62,000 nt of DNA from Zygnema cylindricum (lineage: Eukaryota; Streptophyta; Zygnematophyceae; Zygnematales; Zygnemataceae): contig JBBHKE010001785.1 in the NCBI GenBank assembly GCA_037447655.1, positions 1-62,000 on the forward strand, in the 5' to 3' direction. The stretch's first letter is position 1, and every line of letters begins with the position of its first letter. Position numbers and translations under genes: made by a program. The notes below the pieces were generated by a model. The model saw nothing but the letters and a program-made list of their open reading frames with translations, was not told where the DNA came from and made no database searches. Positions 12,163 to 22,596 of the stretch are shown one piece after another.

Positions 12163-14165
12163 GGGTGGACTTCCATTATGCGTCTCAGTAATTGTACTAA
12201 AAATATTCCATTTGGTCGCGCCTGTAAATCACTTTTTATTTGCGTGGCTTATTCTGGTTGGTAACACGTAGGTTAATATTTGATGCTTAAAATCTTGAAA
12301 GAATCTTCGAACGCAATGTCAGATGCAATATCTGTACGAGCGGAGGTAATATCTTTACCAGCGGAGATAATATTGTACCAGCAGAGCATAGAGGTTTCAT
12401 TCGTAGTATGCGCACGGTAAAAAACTTTGAAAAAGAATGCATATGCGCATTATTCAAAATTTCACATTTTATAAAATGCGTTGGCCGACTTTGACTTGAC
12501 TATAAAATAAAAATACGAAAATATTCATCAAAAGTACTACTACAACTTAAGTTGTGTGCCCATGTATTAAAGTACCGGGTTTTTTATTAGCACAAAGGAG
12601 AGTACTCCCTATTATTCATTACCCATCACGCGCATGTACGTAAAAAAATTGCAGTTAATCAAATTCAACTAAAAAAAAAGTTTACATCAACGTTGGTACA
12701 ACGTGATCCGCTATTAGCGTAATAAAAAATATAGCGTAATGAAACAATTTGCGTACTTTACGGTAAATTGTGTTTTTTCGGGTACACCATGATACTAATT
12801 TATCATGTACTCTAATTTGTAAACTGCTTTGTAAAAATTTTCGGCACATAATTCGTCCACACTAAAACATGTAGATGTACGAAATTGTTTCAAATCGTAC
12901 GCCATCGCGTTTTTTTGACATCTGCGTATGCCGGAAAATATTTACGCAATTATATATTATTATCTTTTTTGTACTTTTAAATTTTAAAAGGTACATAATA
13001 GTGCAGATCTGGCAGTCCCTACACCACACTATTTAAAAGGACACTAGCCTATATTAGTGTAAGCATGTTTGCGACCGACATTTTTTTTTCAAAGATCCAA
13101 ATTACCATAATCAAACAATTAGAATGTATGATTTTTTTCAAAATTTTCAAATTCTTAAATAGCGTACACCACTATAATTATTTTTATACGCTAAAAAAAC
13201 TTACACGCTAATAACGATTGGCGGTGTAGCGTTAATTATTCTAATGTCGAATTTTTATAAATAGTGTAATGTAAAAATGTGCCAGTCCGTACTAAAACTG
13301 CTCATTAATTCGTCTAGACGTACAAAATAAGTGTCAGAGAATGGCGTCGAAAGGGAAAATTGAGTGCGTCGCACGGAAAAGCGTACTCAAATTTGATTCT
13401 AAGTCATAAAAGACGAGAGAAAATCGCAAGAACGTGTTCTCACATATTCAGGCGACGAATATGTGAACACAGACTTTCGCGGCTACCCTAAAAGCATGGG
13501 AAACTCTATCAATTTCTTAACTCAAACAGCGATTCACGGTGTACTTTCAACCTTTTTTTATAAACTCCGTACATTATACCCGTACATTAAATCCGTACAC
13601 GAAATGTATACGAAATTTACGAAAAGTTCAAAAAACCCTAAAAATAATGCATAATCGTAAAAATTTCAAAAAATTAACGAATGAAACCTCTATGCAGCAG
13701 AGGTAATTAACGACTCGTACAGAGCGCATTAATTGTACTACCCAAAATTTCAAAACGCAACGACAAAAAGGCGGCGGCAAACTTTGATGGTGGGAGGGTG
13801 ACGAGATAATTTCGGCGGATTTGCAGCCACCCTGGCGGATGGCACATGGCCCTTGCGACGTGCACGCACATATGCGCGAGCCCATCGTGAATGCTTTTTC
13901 CTTTTCCAAGCATCCCATTTTTACACGTTCTGTATTCGAGAACTATCCTCCCTGTGCACGGTGTTAACAAACTCTAAGGTTGGTGACGTGGCGTCACGGA
14001 TAAAAAGTGTAATCAAATCCGACGGTCCTAGTATACGTCTACGACCTTGGACAATTTATTGAAATGTTGTTTTCGTTGAAAAAAAAATAAATTCTGTACG
14101 ATCTTGTACGAAACGGTACGGCCTTCACTAAAAAACCCCACTTTTTCGATAATGGAAGTCCACCT
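12163..14165. mobile_element. Harbinger-like element, TAA target (2.0 kb)
   Basis: Left end GGGTGGACTTCCATTATG, right end its near complement (ATAATGGAAGTCCACC), with TAA at 12160-12162 and 14166-14168. The subterminal region (14060-14160) is related to that of the abutting 11435-12159 element. It contains a nested TA-target element (12785-13226) and a fragment of another Harbinger-like family near 12551-12650. I see no transposase domain in it. Confidence 0.75.
12785..13226. mobile_element. TA-target element, diverged ends
   Basis: Right end CGATTGGCGGTG followed by TA at 13227-13228; left end CACCATGATACTAATTTAT preceded by TA at 12783-12784 is a weaker match to the family end. It contains the family's internal CACCACACTATTTAA block at 13022. 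Confidence 0.5.
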
Positions 14166-14230
14166 TAAAGTACAACTGAGTCGAATGGAGTCGAATGGGA
14201 CAAAAAGAAATTAGTACTTTCATTGGCGTT

Positions 14231-14600
14231 TACCGTAGAACATTGTAGAAACGTCACTGTCTTCAAAACTGCGAATAGTCAACACGCTTCATATTCAACA
14301 TTTTCTGTACGGTGCAACCAAACCTGGAGTCTAATAAGACAAAAATAAGTTAGTTATTTACCTGAAGTTTACCGTAGAACATTGTAGAAACGTCACTGTC
14401 TTCACAACTGCGAATAGTCAACACGTTTCATAGTCAACATTTTCTGTACGGTGCAACCAAACCTGGAGTCTATTAAGACAAAAATAAGTTAGTTATTTAC
14501 CTGAAGTTTTACCGTAGAACATTGTAGAAACGTCACTGTCTTCACGCGTATGAAGAGTCAACACTTTTTCAAGTCAATATTTTCTACATAATTCAACCGA
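14231..14600. repeat. Tandem repeat, unit 139-140 bp, about 2.7 copies
   Basis: Units begin TACCGTAGAACATTGTAG at 14231, 14370 and 14510. The first two are nearly identical; the third diverges after about 55 bp. Confidence 0.92.
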
Positions 14601-14814
14601 CCCTACAGAAGGCGGTTAAAAAGTTTGCTCCTTCGATTCCTAAAGTAGTAAATGGCTTCGCAGCTTTGGAAAAATAGAAAGTTTTTTTTTTTACATAGCG
14701 AAACTATTTATCTGAAAAACATATCTTTTTAGAACTTAAGAGGAACTCTCCTCCTTGCCACTCGGCCCTTCTTTCAATACTTTTGAAATCTTTTGACGTG
14801 GCAAGTGTGTACCC

Positions 14815-15143
14815 ATGGCCGCCACTATGGTCTTAGCGACAGTGATGATCTTGGCGTACCACGTGGCACTTGTAACGGGATACTACTATGGAACCATGGC
14901 GCAGCACGACAGTAGGTTTTCCCCTCTTTCACCCTTCCATTTCCCCCTTCTTGCTGCACTGTCCATGCCTCCACACGTGCGAGTCATGCATCTGATTGGT
15001 TCCTCCGCCTCGTCTGTCCGTACATGTGCTGCAGAGTCGGCTCTGGAGGCGGTGAAGGCGGCCATCGTGAAAAAGGACAGGTTTCCGGAAATCACATGTG
15101 GTATAGCTTTCCAGTGCGACGATTCCGGTCGCGTGGATACGAT
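14815..15143 (+). CDS. Putative 5' exon of an unknown secreted or membrane protein
   Basis: An open frame starts at 14815 in a good context (ACCCATGGCC) and is more GC-rich than its surroundings. The N-terminus (MAATMVLATVMILAYHVALV) is hydrophobic and would serve as a signal peptide or membrane anchor, followed by GYYYG. At 15144 a strong splice donor (GTGAGT) occurs just before an in-frame stop, so the frame may be the first exon of a spliced gene of about 110 codons in this exon. I do not recognise a family. The presumed intron runs into a short minisatellite and the 10-N assembly gap, and I cannot find a second exon. It could equally be a chance frame. Confidence 0.3.
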
Positions 15144-15179
15144 GTGAGTGTCTATCCCTTTGAGTACTATCCGCCGTGA

Positions 15180-15290
15180 TATGTCCGCACTAAATCTCGC
15201 ACTAAATCTCCCACTCAAGCTCGCAATGAATCTCGCACTGAAAACCGCACTGAATCTCGCAATGAAAACCGCACTGAATTCCGAACAGAT
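15180..15290. repeat. Short minisatellite, GCACTGAATCTC-type units
   Basis: Degenerate 12-18 bp units of AATCTCGCACT and AAAACCGCACTG alternate across about 100 bp, just downstream of the possible exon. Confidence 0.75.
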
Positions 15291-15365
15291 GCATGGTGGG
15301 CAGAGTGCCGCAGTCTCTGCTGCGATGCGCTTTCAGAGCCAGGCTGGGGCGATGGGGGAGGGGGG

Positions 15366-15375
15366 NNNNNNNNNN
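15366..15375. other. Assembly gap (10 N)
   Basis: Ten undetermined bases after a G-run; the real gap length is unknown. Confidence 0.99.
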
Positions 15376-16073
15376 GCTTAGCTATGTCTCAAAGTGCGGA
15401 GCTATGCTTTGCCGTTGTTACAGTATAGCGCGCTATATTGTACTTAGGATTTGTTGTATCCTAACTTAGTATTCCAGTATCGGGATTGAAAAACTGTTAG
15501 GCTTTTGTTTGGTCGACTTAAAAAAAAGGTTTAACCAAAGGTTTAAGAATTCTCTTAGGAATACGTGTTAGGTTTAGAGATGGATAGCAAAACGATGGAG
15601 ACTGAAGTTAGGGTTAGCTTCGAATCGCCAGTGGAAATGGTACCAGAATTAGGGTTACGAGATTTAGGGTTAGGTTTAGGGTTGTAAGTTAGAGAAAAGG
15701 ACAGGGCTACAGAGCTATTTGTTTCCGAATTAGGTTAAACTTGGAGTTGCAAGGTTCAAAAAGTTAGGGCTATGACCTTATGATTCAATCCTATGTTGTT
15801 TAGGATTCATGTTATATCGCGCGATATGACATTGTTGCCGTTTCGTATCGAGGCGTGAAACTCTGTATCGATTCGCTGTCTGATACTGATTTCGACCCGG
15901 TATGATATCGCTGCAATGCATCGCAATATTTTATGCCTAGTTACAAATTTAGTGCAACATGCGCGACGTTTCGGACTTTCATAGGGAATGAATGTCCTGT
16001 ACGGCCTTGTTCACATTGCAGTAACTTGAACCTGAAAACGACATTTTTGGGTGCCAGTTACTCCCGTACTGTA
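15376..16073. repeat. Intergenic with degenerate interstitial telomere-like repeat
   Basis: About 15607-15685 contains several TTTAGGG-like units (GATTTAGGGTTAGGTTTAGGG at its core, split here by position 15661-15681), the plant telomere type in degenerate form. GTTAGG motifs also occur at about 15497 and 15568. No gene seen in the rest. Confidence 0.6.
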
Positions 16074-16119
16074 CACCGTGTATCGCTATTAGTGTTAACC
16101 CTAATAGCGAAACACGGTG
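16074..16119. mobile_element. Minimal 46-bp TA-target MITE
   Basis: CACCGTGTATCGCTATTAG at the left and its near complement CTAATAGCGAAACACGGTG at the right, separated by only a few bases and flanked by TA (16072-16073, 16120-16121). It is almost nothing but the two terminal repeats and should fold into one hairpin. Confidence 0.85.
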
Positions 16120-16343
16120 TAGCATATGCACGTCGACACGTCATAACGTGTCGTAAACTCCATGATCAATCTGATTTGCATTTGCGAATTTTTGACAAAC
16201 ATTTCGGACTTTGACGTGCGCTTGAAGTCGGACGGCTACAACTTCACGCATTGTGAAGATTCGTCACATTTTGTTTTTGTTTTGCAGCAGTCATGTATCG
16301 AGAGGTGCAATCGGTACGGAAGCCAGTAAACTACACCTTGAAT

Positions 16344-16620
16344 CATAGTACAAAAGTAGGCGTTTTATGGTAGGCCTTTGGTATGCGCAGGTTGTGTTAT
16401 GGGCTTTTCATGTGATCTTCTTAGATCGCTACTTTTATCGCTACTTTGATCAGCGACCGTCCGATGACTTTTAATTCTCTATCGAACGATGTGCAACTCA
16501 ACCCTGTTACTTTTTTTTTCATTTTGCGACCAATACAACATGGGTCTTAAGGCCATGTTGTATGTTTTGCGTACAATAGGCATATTATATGGGCCTACTT
16601 TCACCTACTTTTGGACTATG
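16344..16620 (-). mobile_element. MITE with CATAGTTCAAAAGTAGG ends
   Basis: Inverted relative of 59217-59522: terminal repeats CATAGTACAAAAGTAGG and CCTACTTTTGGACTATG with shared interior (GCCTACCATAAAACGCC, AGATCACATGAAAAGCCCATAA and TTGTACGCAAAACATACAA in reverse). Confidence 0.8.
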
Positions 16621-16814
16621 CCTTGAAACGTTATTAGACTATAGAAATTGTTAGAGTAAAGAAAAAATTAGCGTCATTCAATCAAATATAGTGCCAGGAG
16701 ACGTGGCTTATGGTCCACATCCTTAAATAGTGTAATTTATTCTATTTAAGGTATCAATGTTAAAATTTTGGGGTGCCGATATAGAGTACATAAAACTCAT
16801 AACGATTCACGATG
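16619..16814 (-). mobile_element. TA-target MITE, type A, inverted copy
   Basis: Reverse complement of 35917-36115. Right end CGATTCACGATG followed by TA at 16815; left end decayed (TGCCTTGAAACG) and overlapping by 2 bp the adjacent CATAGT MITE. Confidence 0.75.
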
Positions 16815-16969
16815 TACAGTACGCCGTCAGTCCCTATAAGAGTAAATAACGCTAATTCGATGCCCTTTAAAAAAAAAAAACTTGAAATACAATCCATGAT
16901 TATATTTTTTCCTATACGCCTTTTGGATTCTTTTTTTAATTAGCGTTAATAGCGAAAGTACACCGCAAT

Positions 16970-17322
16970 GTTTATAGTGTGGTGTACGGACAGATTGTTC
17001 CGTACCAAAGTCTACTTTTGAAATACAAATGTACAAAAAGTCATTTAATGTATTTGCTCACGCATGTGAATGTGCACTAGAAAAAGAGACGCAAACTCGA
17101 GTATTCGGATTTTGGCGTACGAACTGTCAGATTTTGTACGGATACATGTATTGATGTAGACATCAATACGGCGAGCATTTCTTATTCGAAAAAAACCCAA
17201 ATTAGAGTTAGTGATTAATTAGTATATATGTTTTTTCTGGATTTTTTTTTCCCAATTAGCGTTAATAACACTATTTTTTTTTTACGCTATTTATTCCTTT
17301 ACTCTAATAGCGATTGGCGGTG
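16970..17322. mobile_element. Degenerate TA-target element remnant
   Basis: Right end CGATTGGCGGTG with TA at 17323-17324, preceded by family-type TACGCTATTTATTCC and TTAGCGTTAATA blocks. The CACCACACTAT block appears inverted near 16978. The left end is not identifiable. Confidence 0.5.
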
Positions 17323-17352
17323 TACTGTAACTGTATCTCACGTAGAAGTTAA

Positions 17353-18370
17353 AATTAGGAATTGATCATGGCAATGACTGTTTTGGTTGCGCACAATCAC
17401 TTACGTCATTTTGTCAAAATTTGTACGTTTGAAGTACACATTGGTACAAATAAAATACCGTTGAGAAAAATTTGACAGTCATTTGGTTAGACAGCTTTGA
17501 GTTTCAAATTATTGTTTCAGCCGCTTAAAATTTTGCCGCTCTTGCAAACATCAACCGTCATAATAAAATCAACATTTCACACGGTCGGCCAAGGTTTACG
17601 GTAACAAAACTGCGGCAACCACATGTAAATAAAAGTGTTGCTCACAATCACTTTCTGTCTTTACGTGAGCTCCAGTGTGAGAGCACATGTTGGATTTTAA
17701 CTTAGCCGCAAAATTGAAACGTCATCGTGAATCCTAAATAGTGTGGCCTGCCGCAAAATTGAAACGTAATCGCAAATCATAAATAGTGTGGCCTGCTTTG
17801 GTCGCGCGTGACGACTCGCATTATTTTCATTTAGTTTCATTTATATTTTTACGCCGGTCCGTTTTAAACTTTTAATATAGTGGACAAAGTTTAGCTCGTT
17901 TCGTGCAATTTTATTAATCCGTACAAAACTTGTAGTACTTTAAATTTGAAAGTTTTTAGTTCGTGTCGTTTTTCAAATTGGATTTAAGTTAAATGTACGA
18001 TTCGCAATTACATTTCAATTTTGGGGTTAAGTTAAAGTCCAACATGAGCTCTCACAGTGGAGCTCACGTAAAGACAGAAAGTGATAGTGTGTAACACTTT
18101 TATTTGTATGTGGTTGCCGCAATTTTGTTACGGAAAGCCTTCGTCGGCCGTGTGAAATGTTGATTTTATTATGACGGTCGACATTCACAAGAGCGACAAA
18201 ATTTTAAGCGGTTGAAAGAGTCAAAATTGTCCAACCGATTGACCGTCAATTTAGACTCAACGGTACTTTATTTGTCCCAATGTGTACTTCGAACTTACAA
18301 TTTTTGACAAAATGACGTAAGTGACTGTGCGCAACCAAAACAATCATTGCCATGATCAATTCCCTAAATT
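17353..18370. mobile_element. Foldback-like element with ~380-bp inverted arms
   Basis: Left arm 17353-17735 and right arm about 18000-18370 are reverse complements over nearly their full length: AATTGATCATGGCAATGA at the left against TCATTGCCATGATCAATT at the right, then TTACGTCATTTTGTCAAAA, CTTTCTGTCTTTACGTGAG and others in mirrored order. A spacer of about 265 bp holds a direct duplication of a ~46-bp unit (GCCGCAAAATTGAAACG ... AAATAGTGTGGCCT) at 17703-17795. No coding capacity. Confidence 0.9.
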
Positions 18371-18709
18371 ATTACCTCATATCGAGTATCGCGAAAGAGT
18401 CCTCAATGTACCTCACTACAACAATGATAAGTTCTTTAGGGTTATGAACATTGTTATGAAATTCGAGGGTTTGTCTCCGTACGTGGTCCGCTTCCGTACT
18501 CCCTGAATGTCTTCCCATAATTTATTGTTGAACAGGTCGAAACATTCGAAATAAAAATTAACCTTCGATCGTCCTAATCGTACTCTCCGAGAGAAAAAAT
18601 ACAGTTCGATTAGTACAATGGCTACAATGACTTCACACATAAATCCGATAATGTTGAACTGTCTGCGCGTCACGTGTGGCAGCGAGCGTCTGAGCCGTCG
18701 CCACCTGTA

Positions 18710-19694
18710 TCACTGCTTATGTCGGAACGTCAAATGACGTCTAAACCGTCAACGATCGGTTACTGATTCTGTTGACATGTCAAATTAGCGAAATTATGTT
18801 TACACACGTGGATGGAATGAGTGGCATAAACATCGCGATATATCGTCAATAAATCTCCGATATATCGTATCGTAAATGTATCGCTGCTAAAAAAAAAAAA
18901 AAAAAAAAAAAATCCCACAGGTTTTCACAGTCTCGTGACTTCGGACAAAATCTTTGCCGGAAAAAATACGGTTTTTTCTTGAAAGTCAGCAGAGTGAAGG
19001 AGAGGAGATCTCTGAGGTACATTGACGAGGTACACTTGTGAAGTACACGTACGTCATATGCAGGTACGATTTTCCAGACGAAAAAGGTTGGTTTCCAGAT
19101 ATTCGATGATTTTTGAGATTTGGTAGTCAGCTTATGTGGAACCACTCATATCATAACAAGTATGCAAAACCTTTTGACAAAAGATACGCGATGTACCCGA
19201 TGCCGCCGTAATTCATAAATTTTGCTGTCCGTACTTTTACAGAGACCTCCTCGTGTAACCATACCCCAAATAATTAATCATTAGAATTTCAGAATTAGTA
19301 CTTTTTGTCGGTTACATTTTGCGACGTCTACCTTTAAGTCACGGAACGAAAATCACGGCGTACGTGGCGTATTAGACAATTTGACTTTTTCGCTAAAATA
19401 ACATATTATATATAAAAAAAAAATAAAAAAAAAATAAAAAGTATTATATATCGCGATATATTTCGCGATGATTTATGTTGGTCTCGGTACGATATATCGA
19501 GGATCTTGCTCGATCGATATTCAATACATTGAATATCGGGATTATCTCGATATGAATTTACCCGATACCCAACACTATCGCTGCTTATGTCGGAACGTCA
19601 AATGACGTCTGAACCGTCAACGATCGGTTACTGATTCCGTTGAAATGTCAAATTTATGTAATTACGTCCACATACGTGGATGGAATGAGTGGCA
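18710..19694. mobile_element. hAT-like element remnant between two ~117-bp direct repeats
   Basis: The right end at 19577 (GGGTAAATTC family end in reverse: ACCCGATACCCAACACTA) matches the hAT family at 20017 and 54413. The left terminus is missing: the CGATATATCG-rich body starts directly after 18826. Both sides carry the same target-like sequence (ACTGCTTATGTCGGAACG ... GGAATGAGTGGCA) at 18710-18826 and 19578-19694. An A-run of about 22 lies at 18889-18911. Confidence 0.75.
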
Positions 19695-20008
19695 GAAAGC
19701 CAGAAACTTTGAGCCGTCGGATTTCTCATATACTCCCCGCCGATTGTCGGTAAGGACGGAGCGTAATTAATGAATATATGACGAACAAAATGCATTTTGA
19801 GAAATACAATCGTGGTTTTGAGTCTTTGACCTTTCAGACATTGTTTACCGTCTACTGTCGGTCACAATGAAATCGTCGTTGCATGGTAGGATCGACAGAT
19901 ATCGAGAGCTGTCTCGATATGCAAAACCGAGAAGAGACTTTTCCGTTTCGATACGCAGCACTGCTAAATAGGGTTGGGAATTTAGGATTTTAGGGTAACT
20001 GAGAAGTG
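19695..20008. other. Intergenic, no feature seen
   Basis: Short spacer between two hAT-like elements. It has one small inverted motif (GATATCGAGA / TCTCGATATG) but no gene. Confidence 0.4.
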
Positions 20009-20016
20009 GTTCTTAT

Positions 20017-20814
20017 TAGTGTTGGGTAACGGGTAAATTCTTATCGCGATAATTTCGATATTCGATATATAGAGTATCGATCGAGCAGACTCTTCGATAT
20101 ATCGTACTGGGACCACCATAAATCATCGCGATATATAGTATTTTTTAAATTTAAATATTTTATATAATATGCTATTTTATCTAAAAAGACAAATTTTCCG
20201 ATAAGTGGCGTACGACGTGATTTTCGTTCCGTGACTTAAAGGTAGACGCCGCAAAATGTAACCGACAAAAAAGTACTAATTCTGTAATTCATATAATTAC
20301 TTGTTTAGTACGTGGAGAACTTCACATACGAAAAGTTCACACTAATTTAGTCAAAGTATGATCTGAAAAAAAAAATTTGCAGACTGTTCGTTTCAGGCTT
20401 TCAGGCAGGAATACCTACCAATCCGCATAATAAATGTGAATTTTTATTATTATTTTTAATAATTATTTTTTTGAAGTGTACAAAATGTGAATTTTTATTT
20501 TTATTTTTATTAATTATTTTTTGAAGTGTACAAAATGTGAAAGTTTATTATCTTTTTTTATTAATTTGGAGTAGCAGTTAGCTACAACTACCAGCTGCAG
20601 TAGCATTAGTACTGCAGCAGCAGTGGTACTAGCAGCAGCAGTAGCAAGCATAGGTTTTCTCTTTTTTAAAAAAAGCCTCGATATATCACCGATATATTGG
20701 CGATATATCGCGATTTTTAGCTTTTCAATATATCGGAGCGATATATCGATTATCGGGTACCTGAAATTCGATACATATCGAAAATCAGCAAATGGTCTTC
20801 AATACCCCACACTA
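20017..20814. mobile_element. hAT-like non-autonomous element (798 bp)
   Basis: Ends TAGTGTTGGGTAACGGGTAA and TACCCCACACTA fit the hAT terminal pattern (C/TAGTG). It is flanked by 8-bp direct repeats GTTCTTAT (20009-20016) and GTTCTTAC (20815-20822), the hAT duplication length with one change. Both subterminal regions are dense in the palindrome CGATATATCG. A ~62-bp unit (GAAGTGTACAAAATGTGAA) repeats about three times near 20430-20560, with a CAG-rich tract at 20590-20650. No transposase. Confidence 0.88.
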
Positions 20815-20822
20815 GTTCTTAC

Positions 20823-22596
20823 ACTTGTTTTTGAGTAAGAGGCTGGAGGTGAGAGATTGAGACAGATATGCTCAGAGTGTTCAAAGTTAAGTAAGACATA
20901 GTTTTAACTGTTGGAAGTAGCCCAAGTTACAAATTCTCAGAAGATTCAATTGTGGTTAATTAAGATTATTCAATAGATACTACGCATAGCTGAGTTGAGA
21001 AAAGGCAGGTCTTATTTGCTGAAAAACATTTTTTGGTAATTGATGGCCTTTAACTTATTATAACATAAGGATTTATTTTGGAGCCACACAAACAGAAGGT
21101 GACGTTTCACACTGCAATCATGCTGTCACAACTAAATAAATTGAAGTCTATGTGATGAGAAAAAAATGCTGACAGTCTGAAAGATGTGAAGCACTAAAAG
21201 CAATTGCCAGTGTAGTTCTTTCAGATAGAAAACAGTGGACTATTTAGTGTCCTGCAGCAGGTAAAACTACTGTGGCCTGCAGCAAGCTTCCATCACTATG
21301 TGCCCATAAAGTACAATGATGCTGGCATAGAAATACACAAACATCAAGGGGTGTTATGCCTAAAGCATAATCCTGCTTGCCAATCTAAACGCCTCAATTC
21401 GCCATTTTCAAACTTGCACACAAAGTTAGGCTAGCACTCGCTGACGCCAGTCGGTCAAGATAAGACGAAGTCCTACATTTTTCAGCTTTTCCATTTCGTA
21501 CACAAAGTGACACCCTTGCAAAAAGAGGGTTTATCCACATCCAGACGACATACTTCTACTATATGCCTTCCTACTATCCCAGGCCTTGTTTAAAGAACAG
21601 TAACAAAAACAGTTTAGAGGACAGTATTGCAAGTCCATTCCAGGGATATTCAAACTGGCAGCAAGTTAGGAATGTTTATATGATGTTTACATAACGTCTA
21701 TGTACTGTCTGTGTGAAGCTACCCGATATTTTGTAAAACTCAGGTCGATATCGGGAACATCAAACATGATATAAACATTACATAAACATTCCTAACCTGC
21801 CTCCGGTAGGAATACCCCTAAAAATCACCAGTATTATATAAAAACCTAAAGCTAGGCTGGAAAACAAAAACAGGCAAAATAAATAATAAATACACTTTCC
21901 AACTGCATTGCTAAAAGCGATGCCAGTTACATGTAGGGTCAAATATAACAACACCAATAACTGCTCGCCATGTACCATCATTGGTATAGCACTGGGCATG
22001 ACGACTTCAAATGATACACATGAAGTCTGTCTTCCTCTACAAAACACGGAGCTGTAAAGTTGCAGTCCCAAATGCTCAAGATGAATATGATGTACGCTAA
22101 TGCAGACATAACAAGTGTAAGATAAAGTCACAGAATCATGTTGATTTTCATTCATTTTAGAATGTCTGCATGGAAAGAAAGTTTGCACAAAATTTCCGTA
22201 AAGAAAGGCACAAGGCAAAACACCCTATTTCATAAACATGAGGTAAAACTGAATTTCTTGTCTGGCCTACCTGGTCTTTCAATACCCATATCTCAGAAGA
22301 GACCTACCCAAATTATGAGCAAGCTCACAATTGTTACACATTCCGAAGCATGCAGCTAATGTTTTTATCTACAGATGCCACTAGTTGCCAAAAAATGCAT
22401 GCAGCTAAATTCAAATCCTGACCTATAAAAAACGAGGGAGGATTAAATTCAACATGCTTATTCCTACAAAAAGACAGCCAACAAAAAGACTAATATCGAT
22501 GCAAAGTGCTGTTATACATAACACTATCCATCTTGGATAAAATACGGGAAACTTGCTAGAATTAAAGGCTCAAAAATTTCAGTGTTGTGAGAGGAA
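20823..22596. other. Intergenic and probable 3' flank of the PAN-like gene
   Basis: No supported coding frame. The part just below 22597 should contain the 3' UTR of the minus-strand gene upstream. A pair of mirrored segments around 21660-21800 (AGGAATGTTTATATGATG / ATGATATAAACATTACATAA) forms a modest inverted repeat of about 60 bp per arm. Confidence 0.4.

Noticed and set aside
13022-13226. CACCACACTATT as the left end of a separate MITE type
   Set aside because: The same block recurs at 34761, 54021 and 61263 with similar sequence extending outward, and at 60928-61428 it lies clearly inside a longer element, so it is internal.
12163-14165. Autonomous Harbinger transposase inside the 2-kb element
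   Set aside because: No frame over 100 codons and no DDE or Myb-like motif was found.
14815-15143. Possible RNase T2-like C-terminus in the orphan exon
   Set aside because: Only a vague resemblance around PEITCG; the catalytic CAS motifs are absent.
21778-22218. 146-codon minus-strand frame as an extra exon of the PAN-like gene
   Set aside because: The two-exon model already ends in an in-frame stop at 22597 and this frame has no motif or matching splice site.
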